From positions 1 to 64,000 of the forward strand of contig JADWOT020001058.1 of NCBI GenBank assembly GCA_036345935.2: a DNA stretch of 64,000 bases, given 5' to 3'. The translations under genes were made by a program, and so were the position numbers. The DNA is from Taenia hydatigena. Lineage: Eukaryota > Platyhelminthes > Cestoda > Cyclophyllidea > Taeniidae. The notes beneath the pieces were generated by a model. That model was given only the letters and a program-made list of their open reading frames with translations, was not told the origin of the DNA and did not search any database. Shown in pieces: positions 35,185-46,421 of the stretch (its first letter is position 1; every line of letters starts with the position of its first letter).

Positions 35185-35414
35185 GCCAAACCCTCCACTG
35201 TATGGGACCTCGTAATAGTCATCGAATTGTGGCACTAGGGGGGTGCGGAGACTTTTGCTATGGCCGTGTCCTCCATCAGTGCCATTTATCGTTATGTTTA
35301 GGCAATCTAGTGGCAGAAGTCGGGGCACAAGTGCAGTCACTGCTTCCTAGACTAAAAGAAGCTTCGAGCTCCCAAATGCTATCCGTAAGTTGCTACCCTT
35401 GGACAAAGTGGTAG
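35185..35414 (+). pseudogene. Broken copy of the 62.2 kb exon
   Basis: The frame is aligned with the minus-strand exon at 62,058-62,339: WDLVIVIELWH then TAG where the intact copy has Trp, then ETFAMAVSSI, then a lost G near 35,305 that shifts the frame before GNLVA.VGA.VQSLLPRLKEA. One nonsense change and one frameshift, so it is non-functional as this exon. Confidence 0.6.
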
Positions 35415-35594
35415 CTGCACCAGTCGTGCCAGTGTCCGTATTTCCCCGACTTCGACTCCCTCCCTAGTTACACTTGAACGTCTACATTACGGTTTCCCTT
35501 TTCCTGATCGGCACTATTTTGTTGTTACGTACGGCGTGTATTTGTTAGCAAAACTATTGTTTGGATTTAAAGCAATAAAAGCAATAGAAGGCGG

Positions 35595-35685
35595 TTAAGG
35601 TTGTGGCTTTTGAGAAGGGGTTGAGGCTGTGAATTACATAGCCAATGCAATCGCTACTACTGGGTGAGGCGGCTCGATGGAAACA
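35595..35685 (+). pseudogene. Small exon remnant with donor site
   Basis: The segment EAVNYIANAIATTG precedes a donor-like GG|GTGAGG. The 61.8 kb copy has KAVHYLANATTNTG before GG|GTGAGT. Conserved residues plus a conserved donor suggest a short exon; I cannot assign a protein. Confidence 0.3.
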
Positions 35686-36019
35686 ATGCACAAAGACCTT
35701 CGAGACATCATGATATGACTGGGATGTGGGTGATAAACCCACTAGGGAAGGGGTGGAGGGGACGAAGACATACCAATCAACAGCGCAGGAAGGAGGAGGC
35801 AGGGGTAGAGGACGGCCATAATGCACCGATCACTTGCGCCTAGGCTTACACTTGACAAGACTTCCCCGCCCATCCATTCAACCACCAACTCAGTGATGAC
35901 AGGATTCCAAGTCAATCCCATACATCTTCCGCATTCGACATAGACACAAATGCATTTATCATCTTGCTTTACCTTCCACATCCAATCTAGATCAGTGCGA
36001 CCAAAGTGCCATGCAAACA

Positions 36020-36270
36020 AAAAGATGGTGGATGGAGGAAGCAGACCGATTCGTAGAGGTATGCTAGGCGTCTATGGTCCAGCAAAGTTCCACAGTGTGT
36101 AGATGTTTTTCATGGAGAATAAAACTGCGCTTTCCATTAATTATGTCAAGTTTTACTTACGTTGTCCTAACCGCAACCAACGATTAGCTTGTGCTCTACC
36201 AACTTTACATGCTTTGCCTTGATTGCTGCACTCGAGTTTACGCGTTACGTATGCGTGGCTTGTGAAATTC
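36020..36270. repeat. Local direct repeat, unit 2
   Basis: Second unit of the 33,920-34,165 repeat. Confidence 0.55.
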
Positions 36271-39200
36271 ATCAGTTTGTGAGAGTTGGCGATGATGTCG
36301 AGTATGCAACACGAAATGATTCACTGCAAGCACCATACTTGTAACCATGCTTTTGTGGCATAAACATGGTGGACAATATGACTTAACATTGGAGGACCTT
36401 TATTCACGTTCGCGACTTCAATTCCACCCTATCGACCAATCAATTTAATAAGGCTAAATTGAAGAGTATTTAGATGCACACAAGTGCTGCTGAGGATCAC
36501 CGCCTCCAGTTTTACGGGTGCGCATTTAACCCTCTATTAGTCTCCTGATCATTGAATCTCACTGTGCGCCGTGAAAATGAGAAGTTACAATCGCGTTGGC
36601 TAATAAGGATAGGCGAATGTGACCATTTCTCTTATTTCTCGCTATTTTACTTTTGCCGTGTGCCTTGCGCAGCCACATTGTCACTGCACTCAAAGACTAA
36701 GTATGCTTTCATCTGGCACACATAGCAATGTCGATGGTTGGAGACGTGGCTTTCATTAGTTGCAACGATTGCGGCTGTTGGATATAATTACGCGGCCGTC
36801 TCAGTCCTTCTCGATTCTATTCTTGCAACGCGTATAAGATGGCTGGCTTAAGAAATGAGCTCTCATATGTCAGACTGCATGGAATACGACTTCAGTGATT
36901 TGATGTTATTAATGCCATAGAACTTACTAATCATGAAGCATCAAATGTGCATTCACGTGTGTGAAAGTAAGTGTCGGAGTTGCAGAGATACTCTTGGACG
37001 GAACGTTATAGCAGGGTAGTTTCGTCACCATTTCCTTTTGTCTTTCACTTCCGAATGCTAGGAGATGCAAACTAGCAATCCTGCAGAAAGTGCTCTGTCT
37101 TAAGACAGCATTCGGCCACTGGCAATGGCTAAATTTGTGTGAGAAATTGGCGTGTGAGTCTGCTCCTTCCACCTCCCCCTCCTCGTCACAAGCAGCGCCC
37201 TTTGTTTGCGAAATCGGCTGAACTGAGATTCGTGATCAGTGATTATGACTTCACCTCACATTCCGTTTGCAGGTGACTCGTGTATTAGATTTAGCCTGAA
37301 CCTAATCGTGCTTGCGCAGATGCCTTTGGTATTCTAGGAAACAGGCAACTTTGTTGCCGTTGTTGCTGCCGTTACCGCTACACACGTGGTGCTCAGTCCA
37401 ATCCAACTCAATTACAATAGCAATTTATACGCCATTAGTTGAAAGTTGTAACATTCCTATGCAGTCAATGGGGCAAATCACGCAATCATTCTTCGAATAC
37501 TCGCATTCATGAAAATGCTGTCCTCGGCAACGATACTGATGTGGCTTAAAGAAGGCTAGGCCACTGGTGATCGCGATTGCAAACTGAATAGGAATCGGAT
37601 TCGTAGAAGCGCACTTAGCCGCTTTGGATTTTCGGAAGTGCACTGCATTGAAGTGGTTCGAAAAACATGGAGAGAACGCTGCCTAACAAATCGGAATTTA
37701 GAAGGGAAGACGCACACACAGCAAATTCACCGACATAAAGTAGCGGAAAGATAAGTTGCTATAAGAGCCTTTTGCCAAACACTAGGCATATCCGGTGCCT
37801 GTGGAATGCACATTTGCAGAAAATTTGGCTCATTGCAATGATACTTGAGTGGGATGATCGGTGTGCTAAGATCAAAAAGGGGAACAATGCACGGACCTGC
37901 TAGAAGGAGACGTTGCTGTTTAATTTCATCATGTTCAAGGCCAACAAAGTCCGTGCATTTGTGATTTGATTAGGTAACAATCCTAATCTTTCCTTTGATG
38001 TGGCTTCATCCTGACTGATAGAATTGTAGTAAATGCGCAAAGCTGGAGCATACCCGCCCATATGCATGATCCGGCTTAAAAAAAATGACACAAACTATAC
38101 GCCACGACCCATGCTTTACCCTACTACCTATGCGCAACATTTGGAGGTCCTGGTCTCCATGAGGTGGAAGAAGTGGCTTTAATCAAACGGCACTAGCAAT
38201 TAGCGCGATTTGGCTAAACGTGTGGTTTTGCTAATAGTCCGACAAAATGAAAATGGCAATGATGTTAGGACGGCCGTCTCATCTATTTTGCACATCCATT
38301 TATTTGCAATATGGCAAAAACACAAGTCGATTCTGATGATGTTGAAGGCATCTTGGGCCTGATAATGGTGTTTTGCCAACGGAAGGGCACGCACGACTAA
38401 ATATGGCTAAAGCTTGCCTGGTACGTAGTGTGGCAGCATTAAAGCCTGTTTGAATGCGCCGCAAAAGTACTGCCTAAAGAAGCACTTAAGTTTAAGTTGG
38501 CGGCAACATTCAAAGCCTAACGAACATGCAGATTCATTTATTTACATACTGATTCTTGAATGCAGGCGACGTTAGCTTTTGGCTAACATGTTTTGTGTCA
38601 TCGAATATTGGTAGATGGATGACCACGCATATCCCTACGATACTTTTTAATTTTTTTGCACTAAGTTCCATGGAGAAGGCTCTTGCAGAACTCAGTTACG
38701 CAGTAACGCAGAGGTGTGCCTCTAAACAATTGGCGAAACACTCGGGAAATTGCATCTCACTGAGCCCTTTGAAAATGCGCTAAAGGTCGACTATTAATCA
38801 CTACAAATCTATCGTCAACCCATCACCATGATTATGCTTGCCTTCTGTGGCGTCCTTTGGTAGGAGGGCATACTCGTACACGCGAGTCCCACCACTGTGC
38901 TAAATCACATCTATCCGACATTAAAAACTAATGGCCTGACTTCCTGGTGTGGCACTTGTTAGGAACGAGGACACACGGACACACAACCCGGGTCAGCAGC
39001 ACGTTATAGCTTACTTTACAGCAAATACTTAAACAGTTTCTGGCACCACGCTTAGGACTTAATGTGAATTAAGTGTGCAGCCTTGAGGAGAATATCATGA
39101 ATAGGGTGCGTGAAATGCGTGAACGATAGAGTAGAGCCCTAGTTTCTAATGTGGAATGAGATTTGGTCGCAGAGGAAAAAATAACTGCATTAATATTGAG

Positions 39201-39804
39201 GATTAACTCTATCTGAATGGCGGTGGAAAATTCGGCCGACATACAGCATTCTATCTTGGTGTGGGAAAACGTACGCATACACCAGTCGTTGGCATGTTGT
39301 TGCAAGGGAATGCGAGGCACCATCCAGCCTGTCTCCGACTGCGTCTGTCTACGCGTCAGTGACAGTCGTACTGGCTTTGAGCCACCCGAATCAAGTGTTT
39401 GCGACACCGTTAGCAGACTGCTTGCTACACGGCGATCACTGCGACCGAATCAATAGTCCTTCACCACCAATGAAATTAATGCTGCTTGGATGGCATCTAG
39501 CATCTTATCGTTAATGAGGCATTTTCTTTATTGAGAAACGCATACCGATGGGCTAATTTTGGTGCTGAGTAGTAAATATTGCAAGACCAAGTAAAGCGGT
39601 GCTATAACTCAACAGCCCGTTACCGTAGAACAATAGAGCGGAGGAGAGCTTCACGCGCAGCAATCGCAGCTCTTTAGAGATGATTCCACTAGATTTTTAA
39701 TGTTCTTAATGCAAACTAAGGCAAGAGAAAGGTTTGGATGAGCCTTTTCAGGCATGTCATGCACATTTAACCAGCCTCACTATTTGTCAATTTGCGGCGA
39801 ATGC
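36271..39804. other. Unassigned sequence
   Basis: No second copy elsewhere in the window and no supported gene. Candidate frames at 38,556-38,783 and 39,217-39,456 are ATG-initiated but lack motifs and splice support. The pentamer AATGC/GCATT is notably frequent (7 in 37,501-38,100 by hand count). Confidence 0.3.
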
Positions 39805-39992
39805 GTAGCCACCATCACCAACCACTGGGCTATCATTACTTGTGACCTCTTTCCGTACTAGTCAAGTGGGAACCGAGTCGACACTTTGTGAGACCAGCTG
39901 TGCTTGCTCGATTAATACGATGCATAGAAAATCGCATCTTCAGCCCTTGTTATCAATAAAAATGGTCCAAGGAAATCAATGCCACTTAGCAT

Positions 39993-40320
39993 TTATAGCA
40001 TGGCAGTGAAACAGGGGTAGTGTGCGAGATCACGCATGTCGTATAACTTGTTAAATGATGGGAATTCCTCCCTTAAACTTCGTATCAGCAATCTTAGGGC
40101 TGGCGATGCATTGGAGACCTGATTCCCCATTACATCTTTCCTCAGTAAAATTACTATTGCAAATAGCGTTTCCAAAACCCCTAACCATATTTACGGCGCT
40201 TACTGTTAGTGACATGAAGGGTATGGCCTTGATCTTAGAATATTAAAATTGACTCACTTCTCCTCTGTCGCGCCAAGACTTACGTAACATCGTTAACTTG
40301 ACTCTGGCTGTATGTCTAGC
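39993..40320 (-). pseudogene. Broken copy of the 32.4-33.0 kb exons
   Basis: Within the 39,805-40,320 block. CYVSLGATEEK (compare CYLSLSATEEK) is followed by a TAG where the 33 kb copy has TGT; further stops and indels interrupt the rest. The downstream part, NASPALRLLIRSLREE, is still open. Confidence 0.6.
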
Positions 40321-40855
40321 CGCCGTTCAAGTAGCCAATTTCATCTACCAATGCCTGTAGGCATCCAATCCTTGTGCCTTTAATGGTTTACAGCACTACG
40401 ACTCTATTTTAGCATAAGCGCCAATTATAATGTCACCACATTGTAAGGTGTGCAAATATTGGATGCACATTATCATGACTGTTGGAGGTGTTCTGCACAT
40501 TAGATCATTTACCAGCATATCTTGGGCACAATCCGTCATAGCATGGCTCAATTTTGCCACACAACCGTGCATGAAAGCAGCTTACTCAGCTTGATCCCTC
40601 GATATCCACCTACTGGTTGCTAAATCTGTTTCCAAAATTGATGCACACAATTAAGGCATTCAGTAGCCTCTAAAATTTCGCACTTACTATTATCTTGTGC
40701 TAAATGATATTTGAACTTGCAGATTTCTAGAAGTTGGACACTTTTATAGGATGAGCTTGTTGCATACAGCACATTTTGGAAGGTGACATAATTCACATTC
40801 TTGGCATGATTGAATGATACCCATGAGCATGTTATAACTGCAGCAAACCAAGTAT
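40320..40855. repeat. Third copy of an arm segment
   Basis: Same orientation as 44,250-44,760 in the right arm and inverted to 25,060-25,580 in the left. Landmarks are GTTCAAGTAGCCAAT, GCGCCAATTATAATG and AAGGTGACATAATTC. It joins directly to the block shared with 32.3 kb, showing that blocks have been reshuffled. Confidence 0.75.
40735..40850 (-). pseudogene. Cys-rich module, third copy
   Basis: Reading SCQECELCHLPKCAVCNK on the minus strand, this matches the right-arm exon (SCQKCELCHLLKCVICNK) and the left-arm relic (SCQECELCHLSKC). The spacing C-x2-C-x2-C-x4-C-x2-C is kept. Only this fragment is present, with no acceptor or upstream exon. Confidence 0.5.
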
Positions 40856-41080
40856 TACACTTCTATGGAAGCAGCCGTACTCTATTGAACAGCAGGAAGT
40901 GCGAGTTATGAAATTTAGCAGTTTGGTAGCTTTCATGCATGGATTCATGCTACCATCCCTCCTTGGACTAGGAAGGCTATGCTAAAATAATTACATGAAT
41001 GCTAGCAGTTGACGTGTGGAAGTCAAGCGACACGTTGGATAAAAGGGGACCTAATTTGTTATAAGAGTCTGGTTAAGGCA
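40855..41080. repeat. Inverted pair with 59.64-59.87 kb
   Basis: Reverse-complement match: TATGGAAG(C/-)C, CATGAATGCTAGCAGTTGACG and CTTATAACAAAT-type landmarks. No gene. Confidence 0.65.
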
Positions 41081-43029
41081 TGTCCAGAGAAGGTGGAGAA
41101 TATTGGCGACTTTAGTGCATTTCATCTCAGGATATTCTATCCGGGTCTTATACACAGGTTGATTTATAACAGATTAAACGTTGGATCCACTTTAAGGAGA
41201 TAAGATTATGCAAATGCATTAGCACCAACGCATTGTGCGTTTATTTTGGCGCCTGCTTCGATACACGCAAATTGAATGCGACTTACCACTGAGGGGAAAA
41301 TCTGCTACTAGGCTATAAGGAGTTAAAGCTAAGGAAAGGAGGAGGGGCATTAGGATAAGGAAAGACAGGAAGAAAGAAGGCGACACAATGAATAGGGGTG
41401 AAACAAAGGGAAAGATGGAAGGAGGAAAGGAGGAAAGAGCCTCTGCTAATGTCGATGTAAAAGCCAGGTCTCATCTCGCTCTGGTCATTGCTCGATCTAT
41501 CACTGCAAAATATTCTTGATCAAAAAGCGGAACTTATGAGTCCAAGTCTAGCTTCTCCGCTTAACGGCGTGGGCTCCAGTTCTTTACTACTCCGACGAAT
41601 AATTTTGATGACGACATTAGATGTGGGATACTTGTTGCGCTTTATAATCAAGATTAGGACGGGAATACACTTTACAGCCATTAGTCTTGGCATCATTTAT
41701 GACATAAGCTAAATTCATTGCAAAGAGACATGGTTTAGACTCGCCTATTCATTATAAAAGTGTATTTCTAGAGCTTAATCTGCAATCTCGAAATCTCGTT
41801 CAGCAGCTTTCTTCTTCCATTAAAGCGAAGATAAAATGTCTTAGTTAGCAAGCCAAAACTACTTAGCTTTAAGTGCCCTAATCATTAAAACAGGAGGATG
41901 GGAATTGACATCACCCAAAGCAAAAACAGACTTCTGACCAATTTACTAACAATTCACTTTATTTAACTCACTGAAAGTCCTAAAAATGCCACAATTGACC
42001 CACTTAAGATGAGAATAAACCAAAAGGAAAGACTTCTGGCTGATAAGAATTTAAAAAAGTTGTGGGAAAGCAAAAAACTCCGTATTTCTAAGACCCTTTT
42101 AAATTTTTCTGTCAACGAAAAGTGTTTTTTTTTAGCTACTTCTGTCTGCAGATATGGCACCAAAAAATATTCACCAAAAATCGCTCACAGAGAAAACCTT
42201 CGCAATGCGTTGTCAATCATATAGCTACCACTGATGAGATGATTTGTTCGGACAGACAAAATCAGTGCTCTACGTTTGGAACGTAAGAAGAGAAAGAAAA
42301 GGTGTGCGATCTTCGCTTCTCACCAGTGAAATGCTGTTCGTACAATAGATTATTTGCCCAAATGTCCTGATTTTAAAACACCAGGATGCAAGCTCTGATG
42401 GTTGGGCAATACTTTTGTAAACTGTTTGGAATTAGTTACTTTACTCTTCACTTCCACGAATGACGAGTAGCACGACGATGCAAAGTTTTATGCTCTGCTT
42501 TACAGCGTTTTGGTATTAGAGGAAGATCCTCCTCTGGTCTTGAACATCGCGGTAAGGATATAATCTTTGCACAACATTAAATTCCAATGCCAAGAATAAG
42601 ATTTCGAAATTGCAATTTAAAGAATCTGGAATCGATTTTTGTGACTTGGCCTCGGTGTTGCACAACTGGAGGTGCACTAGTCACTCATTCGCATCGATCC
42701 GCAAGAAGAATAACTAGGAGGTACAAATCCTGCACAATGTTGCCTAGATCATTCGCAGAAGTTCACTTTTTTCAATAATGTTAGCAATCCATATGCTGAC
42801 ATCAAATAATTACCCAGAGTGTTGGTATTGTAATTGGCATTGACACTGCGTATGGGCAATGATGATGCACGACAGTGCGCTAGCCAACTGAGAGGGGTTG
42901 ATTGGTCCCTGTCAAGGTAGTCGTGCCCCTTATGCTGTAGTTTCAACAATCTTCCTTCTTCTAAGCTTTATCAAATCTTACACCCGATTCAAAACGCCTT
43001 TCCTTCTTGGGCCTTATTTTGCCTTATGC
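41081..43029. other. Purine-rich tract and unassigned sequence
   Basis: A strongly purine-biased stretch (about 41,325-41,435, mainly GGAAAGGAGG-type units) is the longest such tract in the window. A 63-codon frame at 42,587-42,778 has an arginine-rich middle but no support. Near the arm boundary TTGGGCCTTATTTTGC (43,006) recurs as TTGGACCTTATTTTGC (43,127). Confidence 0.35.
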
Positions 43030-44647
43030 GTCAACACGCAAGCAGTGATGATGCATTGCCGTATCACAGCGCAGTCGATAGAGGGTGAAGTTGATTGTCT
43101 TCACAGAGGTCTAAGTGACTATTTGCTTGGACCTTATTTTGCTTTTAAGGACCATTCTTCTGTAAAAACTTAACCACGTTTCTTCGGCCATGCAATGCCA
43201 AAAGGCTATATCTCGTGAGATTTGGCATTGCGCCCTAATTCCCCACTTCTTCGGTAAATATTTGTCCGGATTGCTTATCGCCTTGCAGTTGAGAAGCGGA
43301 AGAAGCTGGAATTAGCCGTAATAACAGAGATGCTTCGTCAAATTAATCAAATGTATGTTGAATCGTGTTTCACCACTTTGCTTGTTTAAAAGTGGGATAA
43401 ATTGTGCCTGTTGATGAGGACTCAATCGTCACGCCCGAGGTGATTGCTGAGATTCGAAAAACCTATTAAATCCTTAGGATAGCAAGGCTTTGATTTGCTC
43501 AGATGAATGCGGCAGCATTGAAGTCCATGCAGTGCGTCAATCCATCCTATCCACTTCACTCCTGGGGCATCTGACCTCGCCATGACAACCATTGGTGTTA
43601 GTCGAGTTCAACCCGATTGCTGTCAGATCTGAGTGACATCCGTTCGAGTAAAATGTGCTCAAAAGGCAAGAGGAATCACGTTTACATGGTGGCTGAGTCA
43701 AAATTGTCAATCACTATGGATAGCATAAATCTCACTCCCCATTAAGTTTTGCTGTTTCCTCGATGACTTCAATTCGTCTTTCAATTAGTCTTTCAGGCCT
43801 GATACTCAGAAACAGGTGGCCTTTAGGTTGATGGCCAGTCAGGAGCGCTTTAAAGCAGTGGTTTGCGATTTTACATAAGTTCATTTAAGAAGGTTAGTGT
43901 TGTGTGCATGATGCAGCAGATTTGTGCAAATTTTCACTAAGTGCCTAAATCAAAGAAGACTTTCCTTTTTAAAATCAGTGGTCAATGCTTGGTGATATTT
44001 TAATCCAAAATTTCAGCATTCCTTCGAGTAAGGCCACTTGGCGCAGCACTTTTTAGCAAGGCATAATAAAGAGCACTTCCCGAATTAAGGAGAAATTGAC
44101 ATTTTTGCAGGCAGAGCAGAATACACACGAGCTGCGTTTATGTGCTCTTCACAGGGAACAATTTTGGCTGGGTTGTGGTGGTGCAGTGTAATCCTTCGAA
44201 GCCAGCATAACTGAACTTCTCACTACACGGACTCCCCAGTCCTCAAGGTCTGCAATTTCGTTCAAGTAGCCAATATCCTCCACCAACGCTTGTAGGTATC
44301 CAATTCTTATGCCTTAAAGACGGTTCGGGCACTACGACTTCATTTTATCATGAGTGCTTGATAGATGTAAGCGCCAATTATAATGCCATCGCATTGTATG
44401 GTATGCAAGTGTTCAATGCACATCATCATGAATGTTGCAGGTATTCTGCACATTAAATCATTCATCTGCATTACTTGGGCACAATCCGTCATAGCATGGC
44501 TCAAATTTGCCACACAACCACGATAAATCTGTTTCCAAGCTTAATGCACACTATTAAAATATTTGGTAGCCTATAAAATTTGGCACTCATTATTATCTTT
44601 TGTTAAAATGCCATTATATCCTGTAGGTTTCTAGAAGCTAAACACTT

Positions 44648-45049
44648 TTATGGTTCAAATTTGTTGCATATAACGCATTTTAAAAGGTGACATAATTCGC
44701 ATTTTTGGCATGATCGAAGGAGACCTATGAGCACGTCACAATTGCAGCATTTTTGTGAATTCAACGCTTTAATGTCAACTCGCAGCAAAGTCAGAGGATT
44801 TAGGACCAAAGCTTTCCATTCCATGCTAAAATCCGCATCGTTCAGGAGTCGCAGAAGTAGTTTAATGGCCTTAAAGTATGCTTGACGAAGAAAATTATGC
44901 CAGGCTTTAAATCGTTGTAATGTTTCGAGATGAATAAACACTTTTGGAACATGGATGTGCGGGAAGCATTCTGTCCAACCTCGGACTCGTCGATCCACAG
45001 TAAGTCGCACATAAGTGACACAACAAATCCTGCGATGGTAGTGCCCTAT
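44648..45049 (-). CDS. LRR-like exon with Cys-rich end, intact
   Basis: Open 133-codon frame, bounded upstream by TGA at 45,050. It reads CVTYVRLTVDR, CFPHIHVPKVFIHLETL, then QAYFKAIKLLLRLL and ends with a cysteine module CCNC...SCQKCELCHLLKCVICNK (C-x2-C-x2-C-x4-C-x2-C). The leucine/hydrophobic periodicity suggests leucine-rich repeats; the cysteines suggest metal binding or disulphides. The same residues are readable but interrupted in the left arm, and the module alone recurs at 40.7 kb, so this is the coding frame. An overlapping 86-codon frame (44,907-45,167) is open in both arms and is the main rival. Confidence 0.5.
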   Translation of the reverse strand: MGHYHRRICCVTYVRLTVDRRVRGWTECFPHIHVPKVFIHLETLQRFKAWHNFLRQAYFKAIKLLLRLLNDADFSMEWKALVLNPLTLLRVDIKALNSQKCCNCDVLIGLLRSCQKCELCHLLKCVICNKFEP

Positions 45050-45951
45050 TCATCAGTGCCATATCCCGTGACCTCCCGAAGCTGACAGTAACCGTAACAC
45101 TTATGCTCTTCGAATGCGCTTTGTAGGCGAGAGGAGGAAAACAATTTTGGCCTGGTCGCTGACACACGTGGTAGGTCTCATGAGCCTGAGTCTACTCAGT
45201 CGTTAATACTTTGGTACTGTCACTGCATATCTGTCCTGTGCTGCAATAAATTTGGCTAGAAATATCCAAACCTTCTCATGGCAGGGATGGAAGGGAAGAA
45301 AGGAAAAGGAAAGAACCTTCTGCAGCAACATCATCTGTTATTTTATTCGTGCAATTGTGTGCCATCAAAAATAGAGTCGTGAGTTATTCCAGTTGACATG
45401 AATTGTAAATTTTAGGAGGCGACTTGAGATTAGTAAAAAATCCGTCCTCCAATCACTATTTCGCCTTAATTGCATTGCCTAGAATTTTTTGCATCGGTTA
45501 TGCAATTTGCCAGATTAATTGGCATGGTCCACAAAAACACAAAGCAGTGCACATGATTAGCGATTCACAATAAACGGAAATTATTCACTAGACTGGAAAT
45601 GCACTTGCCAAGTCAAATAAACTGAGTGCTACATGGACAATTTGGTTCAATTAGGAGGTTACTGGAAATAGTTAATAGCCTAATCCATTTCTTTTAATTC
45701 TAAATGGATTTGATTTTTAACTACTAACAGCATTTAAAGGGCCGGTTTTGGCCTTACTTTGGAGGTTCTCATGTTTTCCACTATTAACCAAATCCGCCTT
45801 TCTTTTCGCCTTTCCTCTGACTTATTTTCGTCTTTTATTGGAAATCTTTTTATCTTTGAGGCAAAAAGTGCACTTTCCAGTGTTCCCGAAGTTGAGGCGA
45901 TGGATATCCAGACTTCATTCTTGAAGCCGATGGCAAAATAATATGGTTTTC

Positions 45952-46177
45952 CTAATCAGACACCAATAACTTGGATGAATTACAGAGTTTGCTCGCTGTG
46001 CTTCGGTGCTTGGACCATCCAGTGCCATCCAGTGTAATCAGGAAATGGAGGTGGCAGGATACTTGACTCCAATGTCGGCAAATTATGCACAGCCGTAACG
46101 CTGTGACCTGAGCCGGCCTCAGCTCTGGGTCACAAGGTGGAAACGCTATCTCCCATTTATAGTGCACGAATTGCGAT
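45952..46177 (-). CDS. Right-arm gene, LRR-like exon 3
   Basis: From a possible acceptor CATCAAAG| at 46,178 the frame reads HYKWEIAFPPCDPELRP then TALRLCIICRHWSQVSC and continues to a stop at 45,952. The left-arm copy keeps KWEIGFPPCDAELR and TALRLCIICRHW.QVSC before a frameshift. TALRLC-HWSQV resembles TRLSLDV-FSNQW of the 0.6-1.5 kb exon, which links the two loci. The gap to the preceding exon is only 31 bases (GTCGGT...AAAG), a very small intron if real; a shared frameshift is the alternative. Confidence 0.45.
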
Positions 46178-46208
46178 CTTTGATGTGAAAATCACCAATA
46201 ATACCGAC

Positions 46209-46298
46209 TTGCGATGTTGTGGAACGGTCAAAGAGAGCGCATCTGTTGGAAGGTTGTCAAACCCCAAAACAACAATGCGACTGCTGTCTACTTTCAGG
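46209..46298 (-). CDS. Right-arm gene, exon 2
   Basis: Exon between a CATTAG acceptor and a GTCGGT donor-like site. Residues LKVDSSRIVVLGFDNLP.DALSLTVPQHRK. The left-arm copy differs at 3 of about 104 bases, two of them synonymous, whereas the preceding 123-base intron differs at about 20 positions. That contrast supports coding constraint. The segment aligns loosely with RCRASEV...ISCLITTPCRCTR of the 0.6-1.5 kb exon. Confidence 0.5.
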
Positions 46299-46421
46299 CT
46301 AATGAGCATTCCATTCTTAAGCCTCATATATCAGCGGAATTTAGCGCATTAAAATGTGTACAAATATATTTCACTCTAAGATCATACAAAGGGGGCATGC
46401 TAAAAAAACACAACATAGTAC

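Larger units (their letters stand above)
34520..35915. repeat. Inverted pair with 61.5-62.9 kb
   Basis: Reverse-complement match to 61,515-62,915. Landmarks are TACCAGCGGTTGA, GGGATAGGTGTTTA-like, CACTGCTTCCTAGAC and CAGTGATGACAG. The exon-like frames within it are broken here and open in the 62 kb copy. Confidence 0.8.

Noticed and set aside
42226..42262. Second CTGATGAG motif
   Set aside because: No GAAA box at a suitable distance and no closing stems.
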